Of a DNA stretch of 31,732 nt, positions 23,784 through 31,562 are shown in pieces; position 1 is the stretch's first letter, and each line of letters opens with the position of its first letter. The DNA is from JBOFFC01 sp051648405. Lineage in GTDB: Bacteria; Planctomycetota; Planctomycetia; Pirellulales; Lacipirellulaceae. A program made the translations under genes and the position numbers. The notes beneath the pieces are model-generated. The model was not told where the DNA came from, did not search any database, and saw only the letters and a program-made list of their open reading frames with translations. Location: contig JBOFFC010000185.1 of assembly GCA_051648405.1 (NCBI GenBank), positions 1 through 31,732 on the forward strand, in the 5' to 3' direction.

Positions 23784-25325
23784 ATGAGTTCGCCGCTGGA
23801 CCTCTCTGCCACCGAGCAACTGCGGTTGCTCCAGTCGCGCGGCGTCTCGTCGGTCGAGCTCACACGGGCGTCGCTCGACCGCATTGCGGAGGTTGATGGG
23901 CGCGTCGGGGCGTTCCTCCGGACGACCCCCGAGCGGGCGCTCGCCCAGGCCGCGGAGGTTGATCGGCGCCGCGCCGCCGGCGAGATCGTCGGCGTCTTGG
24001 CGGGCCTCCCGGTCGCCGTCAAGGACGTGCTCTGCGACCGCGGCGAGCTCACCACGTGCGCGTCGCGGATGCTCGAGCACTACCGCCCCCCCTACGACGC
24101 CACGGTCGTCGCGATGCTCAAGGGCGCCGGGGCCGTGCTCGTCGGTCGCACGAACATGGACGAGTTCGCCATGGGGGGCTCGACCGAGAACTCGGCGTTC
24201 CAAACCACCCGCAACCCGTGGGACCTCGGGCGCTCGCCCGGCGGCTCGTCCGGCGGCGCCGCGGCGGCGGTTGCGGCGCGCGAGGCGCCCCTGTCGATCG
24301 GGACCGACACCGGGGGCTCGATCCGCCAGCCGGCCGCGCTGTGCGGCGTGACGGGGCTCAAGCCGACCTACGGCCGCGTGAGCCGCTACGGCCTGGTGGC
24401 GTTCGCCAGCAGCCTCGACCAGGTGGGGCCGATCGCCGCCAGCGCCGAGGACGCCGCCCTATTGATGGAAGCGATCGCCGGCCACGACCCGCGCGACACC
24501 ACGTCGGCCCCCGCGCCGGTCCCGCCCTACAGCACGTCGGTCGGCAAGCCGCTCGACAAGCTGCGGATCGGCGTGGTGGCCGAGCATTTTGCCAAAGGAC
24601 TCGACCCGCAGGTCCAAGAGGGGGTCGAGCGCGGGATCGACGAGTACCGCAAGCAGGGGGCAACGATCGTCGATGTCGAGCTGCCGCACGCGCGGTACGG
24701 CGTGGCGACCTACTACGTGATCGCCCCCTGCGAGGCGTCGAGCAACCTGGCGCGGTTCGACGGCGTGCACTACGGGCGGCGGACCGACGAGGGGGCGATG
24801 CACGCGGCCCTCGCCACCGAGCGCAAGGCCGCGCAGGAGAGCGGCGACCCCAAGGCGGTCGATCGCGTCGATTCGGCCCTGCTGCGGCTCTACCGGCGCA
24901 GCCGCAGCGAGGGGCTCGGCCCCGAGGTTCAGCGCCGCGTGATCCTCGGCGCCTACGCCCTCAGCGCGGGCTACTACGACGCCTACTACCTGAAGGCGCT
25001 CAAGGTCCGCCGCCTGATCCGCCAGGACTACGACCGGGCGTTCGAGAAGGTCGACGTGATCGCGGGCCCCGTCACCGCCGCGCCGGCGTTCAAGCTCGGT
25101 GAGCTGATGAGCGACCCGCTGGCGATGTACCTGGTGGACCTCTACACGGTGAGCGCGAACCTCGCCGGCCTCCCGGCGATCAGCCTGCCGTGCGGGTTCA
25201 GCAGCGAAGGCCTACCGATCGGGATGCAACTAACGGGTCCGGCGCTCGCAGAAGACCGCCTGCTCCGCGCCGCGCACCAGTACCAACAAGCAACCAACTG
25301 GCACACGCGCCGGCCGACGCTTTGA
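23784..25325 (+). CDS. gatA: Asp/Glu-tRNA amidotransferase subunit A
   Basis: A 513-residue amidase-signature enzyme, slightly longer than average. The catalytic Ser-cis-Ser-Lys triad is visible: K80 in LPVAVKDVLC, S155 in SPGGSSGG and S179 in GTDTGGSIRQPAALCGVTGLKPTYGRVSRYGLVAFASSLDQVGP. GatA hydrolyses glutamine and passes ammonia to GatB. It follows gatC closely. The GatB gene is separated from it by a 188-base region filled with a repeat element, unlike a compact operon. Its last codons (HTRRPTL) lie just before that element. Confidence 0.97.
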   Translation: MSSPLDLSATEQLRLLQSRGVSSVELTRASLDRIAEVDGRVGAFLRTTPERALAQAAEVDRRRAAGEIVGVLAGLPVAVKDVLCDRGELTTCASRMLEHYRPPYDATVVAMLKGAGAVLVGRTNMDEFAMGGSTENSAFQTTRNPWDLGRSPGGSSGGAAAAVAAREAPLSIGTDTGGSIRQPAALCGVTGLKPTYGRVSRYGLVAFASSLDQVGPIAASAEDAALLMEAIAGHDPRDTTSAPAPVPPYSTSVGKPLDKLRIGVVAEHFAKGLDPQVQEGVERGIDEYRKQGATIVDVELPHARYGVATYYVIAPCEASSNLARFDGVHYGRRTDEGAMHAALATERKAAQESGDPKAVDRVDSALLRLYRRSRSEGLGPEVQRRVILGAYALSAGYYDAYYLKALKVRRLIRQDYDRAFEKVDVIAGPVTAAPAFKLGELMSDPLAMYLVDLYTVSANLAGLPAISLPCGFSSEGLPIGMQLTGPALAEDRLLRAAHQYQQATNWHTRRPTL

Positions 25326-25328
25326 CGT

Positions 25329-25510
25329 ATTCACCACAGAGGACACGGAGGGCACGGAGACGAAGGAAAGGAACCACAGATGAACACGGATGAACGCTGA
25401 TCGGAGAATGACCAATGACCAAGCACCAATGACCAAAGGTAACTGCCGTCTGCCTGCTGCCCGCTGGTTCTCTTCATCTGCGTTTATCTGCGTTCATCTG
25501 TGGTTCCTTT
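25329..25510. repeat. Composite repeat element between gatA and gatB
   Basis: The whole gatA-gatB gap looks like a dispersed intergenic repeat. Left end: CACAGAGGACACGGAGGGCA-like text with repeated ACACGGAG/GCACGGAG units. An inverted repeat follows, 25367-25401 against 25476-25510, matching at 31 of 35 bases with the outer 19 perfect (AAAGGAACCACAGATGAAC). Between the arms lie AATGACCAA direct repeats and TCTGCCTGCTGCCCGC (25449-25464), a 16-mer that recurs at 28598-28613. No open reading frame or transposase is present. It resembles a MITE- or REP-like unit. Confidence 0.7.
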
Positions 25511-25513
25511 GCA

Positions 25514-27022
25514 ATGCCTGACTTTACGACCGTTGTCGGACTCGAAGTCCACGTCCAGCTAGCGACCCTGTCGAAGCTGTTCTGCGGGTGCGCGACGACG
25601 TTTGGCGCCGAGCCGAACACGCAGGTCTGCCCCGTCTGTTTGGGGCTCCCCGGGTCGCTGCCGGTGCTGAACCGCCGCGCCGTCGAGCTGGCGGTCGAGG
25701 CGGGAGTCGCGCTCCACTGCACGATCCCCCCTTCGACCAAGTGGGACCGCAAGCAGTACTTCTACCCCGACTTGCCCAAGGGCTATCAGACAAGCCAATA
25801 CGACCTGCCGATCACCGAGCACGGCTGGCTCGACATCGCCGACCCCAAGCGGGCGTTCGAGCCGAAGCGGGTGCGGATCACCCGCGCGCACCTGGAGGAG
25901 GACGCCGGCAAGAGCCTGCACGACGAATCTTCCGGGGGAGGGTCTTCCGGGGGAGGGTCTGCGGGCGCCGGCTCGAAGGGGGACACCGTCATCGACCTCA
26001 ACCGCGCGGGGACGCCGCTGCTCGAGATCGTCAGCGAGCCCGACCTGCGCGGCTCGGCCGAGGCGAAGGCGTACCTGGCCGAGCTGAAGCTGCTGCTCAC
26101 CTACCTGGGGGTCTCCGATTGCAACATGCAGGAGGGGAGCCTGCGCGTCGATGCGAATGTGAACCTGCACGTCGAAGGCCCTGGTGGCGAGCGCGTCGCG
26201 ACGCCGATCGTCGAGGTCAAGAACCTCAACAGCTTCCGCGCCGTCGAGCGGGCGATCGAGTACGAGGCGCAGCGTCAGTGGCGTGACTACCAAGAGACGG
26301 GGCGCCGGATCGGCGAGGCCCCGAAGCAAACGCGCGGCTGGGACGACGTCGCCGGCGTCACGCGCCCGCAGCGCGAAAAAGAGGAGTCGGCCGACTACCG
26401 CTACTTCCCCTGCCCCGACCTGGCGCCGGTCGTGATCCCCTCGACCGAGGTCGAGCGTGTCCGCGCCGCGATGCCCGAGCTCCCCGCAGCATTGCGGCTG
26501 CGCTTGCAAACCGACGACGGCCTGTCGGCCTACGACGCCGACGTGATCGTCAACCAAGGACGCGTGGTGGCGGACTACTACCGCGAGGTCGCGACCACGA
26601 GCGGCGACCCCAAGGGCGCCGCCAACTGGGTCACGCAGCACGTGCTGCGGGTGATGAAGGGGCAGGGCCTGTCGCTCGCCGAGCTGCGACTCCCCGCGGC
26701 GCGGCTCGCCGGGCTGGTGGCTAAGATCGCGTCGGGGGACTTGCCGAGCCCGCGCGCCCGCGAGGCGTTCGAGGCGATGCTCGACAAGGGGATCGACGCC
26801 GACGCGGCGATGGCCGACCTCGGCATCACGGCGGTCGATGAGTCGGAGCTCGTCGCGCTCTGCAAGGAGTTGCTGGTGGCCAACCCGCGGATCGTCGCCG
26901 ACGTCCAAGGGGGCAAGCAGCAAGCGCTGGGGGCCCTCGTGGGGCAAGCCAAGAAGAAGAACCCCAACGCCGATCCCACGCGCGTGCGTGAGATCTGCCT
27001 GGAGTTGATCGCCGCGGGGTGA
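25514..27022 (+). CDS. gatB: Asp/Glu-tRNA amidotransferase subunit B
   Basis: A 502-residue protein. It opens with TTVVGLEVHVQL and a zinc-site Cys cluster (KLFCGCATTFGAEPNTQVCPVCLG), then WDRKQYFYPDLPKGYQTSQYDLPI, EVKNLNSFRAVERAIEYE, YRYFPCPDL and the C-terminal YqeY-like tail domain. This is the kinase-like subunit that phosphorylates Glu/Asp on the tRNA before amidation. An unusual Ser/Gly linker (about 139-156) is inserted between HLEEDAGKSLHDE and TVIDLNRAGTPLLEIVSEPDL. The ATG lies three bases after the inverted-repeat element, with no purine-rich ribosome site, so its translation signal may be unusual. Confidence 0.96.
   Translation: MPDFTTVVGLEVHVQLATLSKLFCGCATTFGAEPNTQVCPVCLGLPGSLPVLNRRAVELAVEAGVALHCTIPPSTKWDRKQYFYPDLPKGYQTSQYDLPITEHGWLDIADPKRAFEPKRVRITRAHLEEDAGKSLHDESSGGGSSGGGSAGAGSKGDTVIDLNRAGTPLLEIVSEPDLRGSAEAKAYLAELKLLLTYLGVSDCNMQEGSLRVDANVNLHVEGPGGERVATPIVEVKNLNSFRAVERAIEYEAQRQWRDYQETGRRIGEAPKQTRGWDDVAGVTRPQREKEESADYRYFPCPDLAPVVIPSTEVERVRAAMPELPAALRLRLQTDDGLSAYDADVIVNQGRVVADYYREVATTSGDPKGAANWVTQHVLRVMKGQGLSLAELRLPAARLAGLVAKIASGDLPSPRAREAFEAMLDKGIDADAAMADLGITAVDESELVALCKELLVANPRIVADVQGGKQQALGALVGQAKKKNPNADPTRVREICLELIAAG
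25928..25957 (+). repeat. 15-bp tandem duplication encoding a Ser/Gly linker in GatB
   Basis: TCTTCCGGGGGAGGG occurs twice in a row (25928-25942 and 25943-25957), encoding SSGGG SSGGG. It is followed by SAGAGSKG before the conserved IDLNR block. The duplication keeps the frame and lies where most GatB proteins have only a short loop. Confidence 0.9.
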
Positions 27023-27177
27023 GGCGGTGTGGACGAACAGCGCTTCCTCCAAAGGCAAGCCCGGGTACCTGATTCACCACCTCCCCCCGTTCTCCTCGGA
27101 AACGCGGCCTCCTCCTGAAGGAAGCGGGGGATCGCCCAACTCGCGCCAACTCGGCTCCGCCCTCCATCGGCGACCCC

Positions 27178-28545
27178 TTGCACCAACTCCACGACTGGGA
27201 CCGCGAACACTACTGGCACTCGTTCACGCCGATGGCGGGGTACGAGCCGCTGGTGATCGCCCACGCCCGGGGGAGCACGCTGGTTGACGTCGAGGGGCGC
27301 GAGCTGCTCGACGCGGCCAGCAGCATGTGGTGCGCGGCCCTGGGGCACCGGCACCCGCGGGTAACGGCGGCGATCGCCGCGCAGCTCGACCGTGTCGCGC
27401 ACTGCACGTCGCTGGGGATGGGCGCCGACGTCGCGGTGCGGCTCGCGAAGCGCCTCGCGGACCTAGCGCCGGGGGACCTGCGGCACGTCTTCTACGCGAG
27501 CGACGGCGCGAGCGCGATCGAGATCGCAATGAAGCAGGCGTTCCAGTTCTGGCGCCAATGCGACACGCCGCGCACAACCAAGGTCCCCTTGTCGCACAGG
27601 ACAAAGTTCCTCGCGCTCGAAGGCGCCTACCACGGCGACACGATCGGCGCGCTGGCGGTGGGGGGCATCGGCCGCTACCAGAGCGTGTTCGGCCCGCTGC
27701 TGTGCGAAGTCGAGCGCGTCCCTCCCCCGGACACTCGCAGCCTAGTAGACGGGGGCCGCGACCTCGTCGCCGAAGCGCTCGAGAACGTCGAAGCCAAGTT
27801 CCGCGGCCGAGCCCACGAGTTCGCCGCGGTGGTCGTCGAGCCCCTCGTGCAGTGCTCGGCGGGGATGCTGATGCACGCGCCGGGATTCCTCGCCGGGCTG
27901 CGCAGCCTGTGCGACGAATACGACGTGCTGCTGATCGCCGACGAAGTGGCGGTCGGCGTCGGCCGCACCGGCCGGATGTTCGCTTGCGACCAAGAGGGGG
28001 TCGCCCCCGACTTCCTCTGCCTCGGCAAGCAACTCACGGCCGGATACCTGCCGATGGCCGCGACGCTCACGACGCCGCGCGTCTACCAGGCGTTCCTCAA
28101 CCGCTCGCCGGACGAGGACCGCACTTTCTGGCACGGCCACACGTTCGGGGGGAACGCGCTGGCGGCCGCCGCCGCGCTCGCCACGCTCGACGAGCTCGAA
28201 GAGCACGTGCTCCCCCAGCTACCGGCCACGATCGCCCACATGGCCGAGCGCCTCGCGCGGCTTGCCGAACTCCCCGGCGTCCTCCACCCGCGTCAGCGCG
28301 GGATGATCGCCGCGATCGACCTCGTCGATAGCGGATCGTTCCTCGACGAGTCGTCGCGCGGCCGGCGCGTGGCCCGCTACGCCCTCGAGCACGGCGTGTG
28401 GCTCCGCGCGCGGGCGGGCTTGGTCTACCTGATGCCGCCGCTGAACGTGTCGGTGGAGGACCTTGATCGGATGTTCGACGTGGTGGAGGGGGGCCTGCTT
28501 GCGCAAGTGGGCAGAGGGCAGCAGGCAGCGGGCAGAAACGACTGA
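27178..28545 (+). CDS. bioA: Biotin-pathway DAPA aminotransferase (BioA/BioK family)
   Basis: A 455-residue class III PLP aminotransferase that makes 7,8-diaminopelargonate from 8-amino-7-oxononanoate. It starts at TTG 27178, with no clear ribosome site, so the start is uncertain. Recognisable parts are WHSFTPM (13-19), GHRHPRVTAAI, YASDGASAIEIAMKQAFQFW, AYHGDTIGA (Y151, D154), LLIADEVAVGVGRTG, the PLP lysine K284 in CLGKQLTAGYLP, HGHTFGGNALA, and a C-terminal Arg in VWLRARAGLVYLMPPL. Residues F16 and M50 occupy positions that are Tyr17 and Trp52 in the E. coli SAM-using enzyme. From memory, the lysine-using B. subtilis enzyme also has Phe and a non-Trp residue there. The last residues (GRGQQAAGRND) come from a repeat element. 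Confidence 0.88.
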   Translation: MHQLHDWDREHYWHSFTPMAGYEPLVIAHARGSTLVDVEGRELLDAASSMWCAALGHRHPRVTAAIAAQLDRVAHCTSLGMGADVAVRLAKRLADLAPGDLRHVFYASDGASAIEIAMKQAFQFWRQCDTPRTTKVPLSHRTKFLALEGAYHGDTIGALAVGGIGRYQSVFGPLLCEVERVPPPDTRSLVDGGRDLVAEALENVEAKFRGRAHEFAAVVVEPLVQCSAGMLMHAPGFLAGLRSLCDEYDVLLIADEVAVGVGRTGRMFACDQEGVAPDFLCLGKQLTAGYLPMAATLTTPRVYQAFLNRSPDEDRTFWHGHTFGGNALAAAAALATLDELEEHVLPQLPATIAHMAERLARLAELPGVLHPRQRGMIAAIDLVDSGSFLDESSRGRRVARYALEHGVWLRARAGLVYLMPPLNVSVEDLDRMFDVVEGGLLAQVGRGQQAAGRND

Positions 28546-28613
28546 CCTGAAGGCTGGCGTGCCGCTCGGGTTCGCGGTCCGACACTGCCTGCCGCCCTCT
28601 GCCTGCTGCCCGC
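28507..28613. repeat. NGGGCAG-type inverted repeat element at a convergent gene junction
   Basis: Tandem seven-base units (GGGCAG preceded by A, C or T, with variant CAGGCAG) at 28507-28535 are answered by inverted units at 28585-28613. About 50 unremarkable bases lie between. The left arm is inside the bioA coding end; the right arm touches the stop codon of the sigma-54 activator (28614). The two arms could fold into a long imperfect hairpin. The right-arm end (28598-28613) is identical over 16 bases to part of the gatA-gatB element. Confidence 0.75.
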
Positions 28614-30575
28614 TTACTCTTCCACCGCCATCCCCAACTGCTTCATCTTGCGGTACAGGTTCGAGCGGTGCAGGCCGAGCCGTTCGGCGGCGGCGGCGAC
28701 GTTGCCGCGGCTGCGGGCGATCTCGCGCTCGATCAGTTGCTGCTGGAACTGGCGCGTTGCCTCGGGGAGAGTCCCCACTTCGATCGCCTCGTCGCCCGCC
28801 GTCGCCGACCGCGGGGCGAGGCCGAGTGCGGCCGCGTCGATCGCCGGCTCGTCGGTCAGGTAGGCGACGCGTTCCATCTGGTTGCGTAGCTCGCGGACGT
28901 TGCCCGGCCAAGAGTGCGACAGCAGCCGCTTGCGGGCGTCGGCCGCAAACTTCGGCGGCTTGCGGCCCCGCTTCTGGCAGAACTGCTTCAGGAAGTGCTC
29001 GGCGAGCAGCAGCACGTCTTCGCCGCGCTCGCGCAGCGGCGGCAGTTCGAGCGTCACGACGCACAGCCGGTAGTACAGGTCCTCGCGGAACTTCCCCTCG
29101 CGCACGCGTTGCAACAGGTCGCGGTTGGTGGCGGCGACGACCCGCACGTCGACCTGCCGCCCCTTCGACGCGCCGACGCGGACCACCGACTTGTCCTCGA
29201 GCACGCGCAGCAGCTTGGCCTGCCCGGCGGGGCTCATGTCGCCGATCTCGTCGAGCAGCAGCGTGCCGCCGTCGGCGAGTTCGAACTTGCCGGCCCGCGC
29301 TTCGCGGGCGTCGGTGAAGGCGCCCGCCTCGTGGCCGAACAGCTCGCTCTCGAGCAGCGTCTCGGCGATCGCCGCGCAGTTCACCGCCAGCAGCGGCTCG
29401 GCGCGGCGTCGGCTGCGGTAGTGCAGCGCCTGCGCGACGACCTCCTTCCCCGTGCCGTTCTCCCCCAGCACGAGCACCGCCAGGTCGGCGTCGGCGACGC
29501 GATCGACTGTCTTGCGCAGCGCGACGATCGCGGCAGACTCGCCCAAGAGACGCACGCCGCTCGCCACTTGATCGACGAGCGAGTCGCGCCGCTCGGCGAG
29601 GAGGTCGTAGTCCCGCGCCGAAGCGACCGCGGCGCCGGCGAGCCGCGCCAGCTCGGCGAGCCCGGCGGCGTCGTCGTCGGTGAACTCGGCCACGCGGCCG
29701 GGGGCGCCCCCGCGCTTGTTCAGCAGCTCGAACGCGCCGAGCCGTTCGCCGGTCGGGGCGTCGAGCGGCACGCAGACCAGCGAATCAGTGCGGTAGCCGG
29801 TCTTGCGGTCGATCGTGCGATCGACGGGGCCCGCGTCCGAGGACGTCGGCGCGGCGCGGAGCACCTCGCCCGTCTGCACTACACGGCCGACGACCCCCGC
29901 GTCGTCGGGGACGACGAGCTGGCCGTCGGGCATCCCCAGCGCCGGCCGCCCGACCAGCCGCTTTCCGGGCCGGTCCCACAGGAAGAGCGTCGCGCGGTCG
30001 GCGTCGAAGAGCCGCGTCGCCGCCTCGGCAACCGCCGCGAGCAAAGCGGGGGTGTCGTCGGTTTGGCTCCAAGCGACGGCGATTGCGAGCAGCTCGTCGA
30101 GACGGCGGCTGCGCAGCTCGGCCGAGAGTCGCCCGGCGACGACGCGCCGAGCTTCACCCCAGAGCTCCGCGCAACGGCCGAGCGCGCTCGGATCGACCGG
30201 CAGGGCGACCGCCACGACGTCGGGGGCGTCTTGCCGGTCCCCCGGCGTCGTCGCCGATCGACGAACACAGGCGGCGGTCCAGGGACCGATGCGCCGCGCG
30301 GTCCCCGCGTCGAGGGCCTCGACGGCTGCCTCGGGGACTTCGTTCCGGACGGCGCTCGGCTCGACGACGGCCCAGCCGCTGGCCCCCGGCCGCCACAACT
30401 GAACCGAGCCCGCGAGCGCCCCGTTGGGGGCGAGCGCGTCGCGCAACGCGCCAACCACCCCCCGGTCGAACTCGACCAGCTCCGACGCACCCGCCGCCAG
30501 GCCAACGAGCCGCACCGCGAGCGCGCCAACGACCGGCGGAGTTGGGTCGGTCGGTGTCCCCGGGCGTGGTGTCAT
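28614..30575 (-). CDS. Sigma-54-dependent activator: GAF, AAA+ and Fis HTH
   Basis: The frame is open to 31124, but that part overlaps fabI on the other strand. The ATG at 30575 gives a sensible 653-residue product, though its ribosome site is weak. The first 150 residues are of unknown fold. A GAF-like sensory domain spans about 150-330 (LLAAVAEAATRLFDADRATLFLWD ... GYRTDSLVCVPL ... FELLNKRGG). The AAA+ sigma-54 interaction domain (about 345-580) has Walker A GENGTGKE (near 371), ESELFGHEAGAFTDA (GAFTDA at 418-423), Walker B GTLLLDEIGDM and the NREL region SWPGNVRELRNQMERV. A Fis-type HTH closes it (RGNVAAAAERLGLHRSNLYRKMKQLGM). It activates sigma-54 promoters in response to an unknown small-molecule signal. 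The sigma-54 contact motif is GAFTDA rather than GAFTGA. Confidence 0.93.
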   Translation of the reverse strand: MTPRPGTPTDPTPPVVGALAVRLVGLAAGASELVEFDRGVVGALRDALAPNGALAGSVQLWRPGASGWAVVEPSAVRNEVPEAAVEALDAGTARRIGPWTAACVRRSATTPGDRQDAPDVVAVALPVDPSALGRCAELWGEARRVVAGRLSAELRSRRLDELLAIAVAWSQTDDTPALLAAVAEAATRLFDADRATLFLWDRPGKRLVGRPALGMPDGQLVVPDDAGVVGRVVQTGEVLRAAPTSSDAGPVDRTIDRKTGYRTDSLVCVPLDAPTGERLGAFELLNKRGGAPGRVAEFTDDDAAGLAELARLAGAAVASARDYDLLAERRDSLVDQVASGVRLLGESAAIVALRKTVDRVADADLAVLVLGENGTGKEVVAQALHYRSRRRAEPLLAVNCAAIAETLLESELFGHEAGAFTDAREARAGKFELADGGTLLLDEIGDMSPAGQAKLLRVLEDKSVVRVGASKGRQVDVRVVAATNRDLLQRVREGKFREDLYYRLCVVTLELPPLRERGEDVLLLAEHFLKQFCQKRGRKPPKFAADARKRLLSHSWPGNVRELRNQMERVAYLTDEPAIDAAALGLAPRSATAGDEAIEVGTLPEATRQFQQQLIEREIARSRGNVAAAAERLGLHRSNLYRKMKQLGMAVEE

Positions 30576-30734
30576 CGTGACCGCAGATCGTACGGCGCCG
30601 CCGGGGACGCACAACAGCGACCGGCCTCCGACCGTTGTGCTCCCCCTACGGACCGTCGGACGACGCCGGTATCTTAGGGATCCCGGGGGACCTCCCCCGA
30701 TTACCCCCAAGCGAAACGCATCTGTGGAGGCGGC

Positions 30735-31562
30735 ATGGCCGGACTGTTCGAGGGGAAGCGCGGCCTGATCACGGGCGTCTTCAACAAGCAGTCGATCGCC
30801 TGGGCGATCGCCGAGCGGGTCATGGAGGAAGGGGGCGACTGCGCCTTCACCTACATGCCCGACAAGGCCGACGACGAGCGCCAGAAGAACCTGGGACGCG
30901 TCAGCAAGCTGACCGAGGGGAACCCGCGCGCGAGGTTCCTGCACCCGATGGACGCCACGAACGACGACCACATCGCCGCCGTGATGGCCAAGTGCTCCGC
31001 CGAGTTCGGCCGGCTCGACTTCTTGCTGCACTCGATCGCGTTCGCCCCGCCGGAGGACCTCAAGAAGGACACCGTCGACACCAGTCGCGAGGGCTTCAAG
31101 CTGGCGATGGCGATCAGCGTCCACAGCCTGATGGCGATCACCAGCGCCGCGAAGGAGCTGCTAGTCCCCGGCGCCACGGTGCTCACGCTGACTTACTTCG
31201 GCGGCGAGAAAGCGGTCCCCGGCTACAACGTGATGGGGGTCTGCAAAGCGGCGCTCGACGCCACGGTGCGTTACCTCGCCTACGACATGGGCCCGCGTGG
31301 CGTGCGGGTCAACGCCCTCTCGGCCGGGCCCCTGCAAACGATCTCCGGCCGCGGCGCCGGCGTCGACGAGATGCTCGGCCTCTACGAGGCGATGGCCCCC
31401 CTGGGGCGAAACATCACCCACGAAGAAGTTGGCAAGACCGGCTGCTACCTGCTGAGCGAGATGTCCTCGGGCATGACCGCCGAGATCCTGCACCTCGACG
31501 GGGGCTACAACGCGATGGGATCCCCGGGGAGGTTGCTGGAGCGGATGAAATCCGGAGCGTGA
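30735..31562 (+). CDS. fabI: Enoyl-[acyl-carrier-protein] reductase (FabI)
   Basis: A 275-residue SDR-fold NAD(P)H enzyme for the last step of each fatty-acid elongation cycle. It begins MAGLFEGKRGLITGVFNKQSIAWAIAERV, the FabI nucleotide-binding pattern, with LLHSIAFAP in the middle. The catalytic residues are Y154, Y164 and K171 (TYFGGEKAVPGYNVMGVCK). These reproduce the E. coli spacing Y146/Y156/K163 and identify FabI rather than FabL or FabV. SAGPLQTISGRG is the substrate loop. GGAGG precedes the ATG (30728-30732 region). A TATCTT hexamer (30670-30675) may be its -10, but no good -35 is seen. It is divergent from the sigma-54 activator. Confidence 0.96.
   Translation: MAGLFEGKRGLITGVFNKQSIAWAIAERVMEEGGDCAFTYMPDKADDERQKNLGRVSKLTEGNPRARFLHPMDATNDDHIAAVMAKCSAEFGRLDFLLHSIAFAPPEDLKKDTVDTSREGFKLAMAISVHSLMAITSAAKELLVPGATVLTLTYFGGEKAVPGYNVMGVCKAALDATVRYLAYDMGPRGVRVNALSAGPLQTISGRGAGVDEMLGLYEAMAPLGRNITHEEVGKTGCYLLSEMSSGMTAEILHLDGGYNAMGSPGRLLERMKSGA

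Noticed and set aside
27023..27177. Possible repeat in the gatB-bioA gap
   Set aside because: GCTTCCT and AGGAAGC form a weak 7-bp inverted repeat about 70 bases apart; too short to call an element and no gene is seen.
30670..30675. TATCTT as the fabI promoter
   Set aside because: No acceptable -35 hexamer at 16-18 bases upstream, so not listed as a feature.
30576..31124. N-terminal extension of the sigma-54 activator
   Set aside because: It would overlap fabI on the opposite strand and is low-complexity without domain text; ATG 30575 is preferred.
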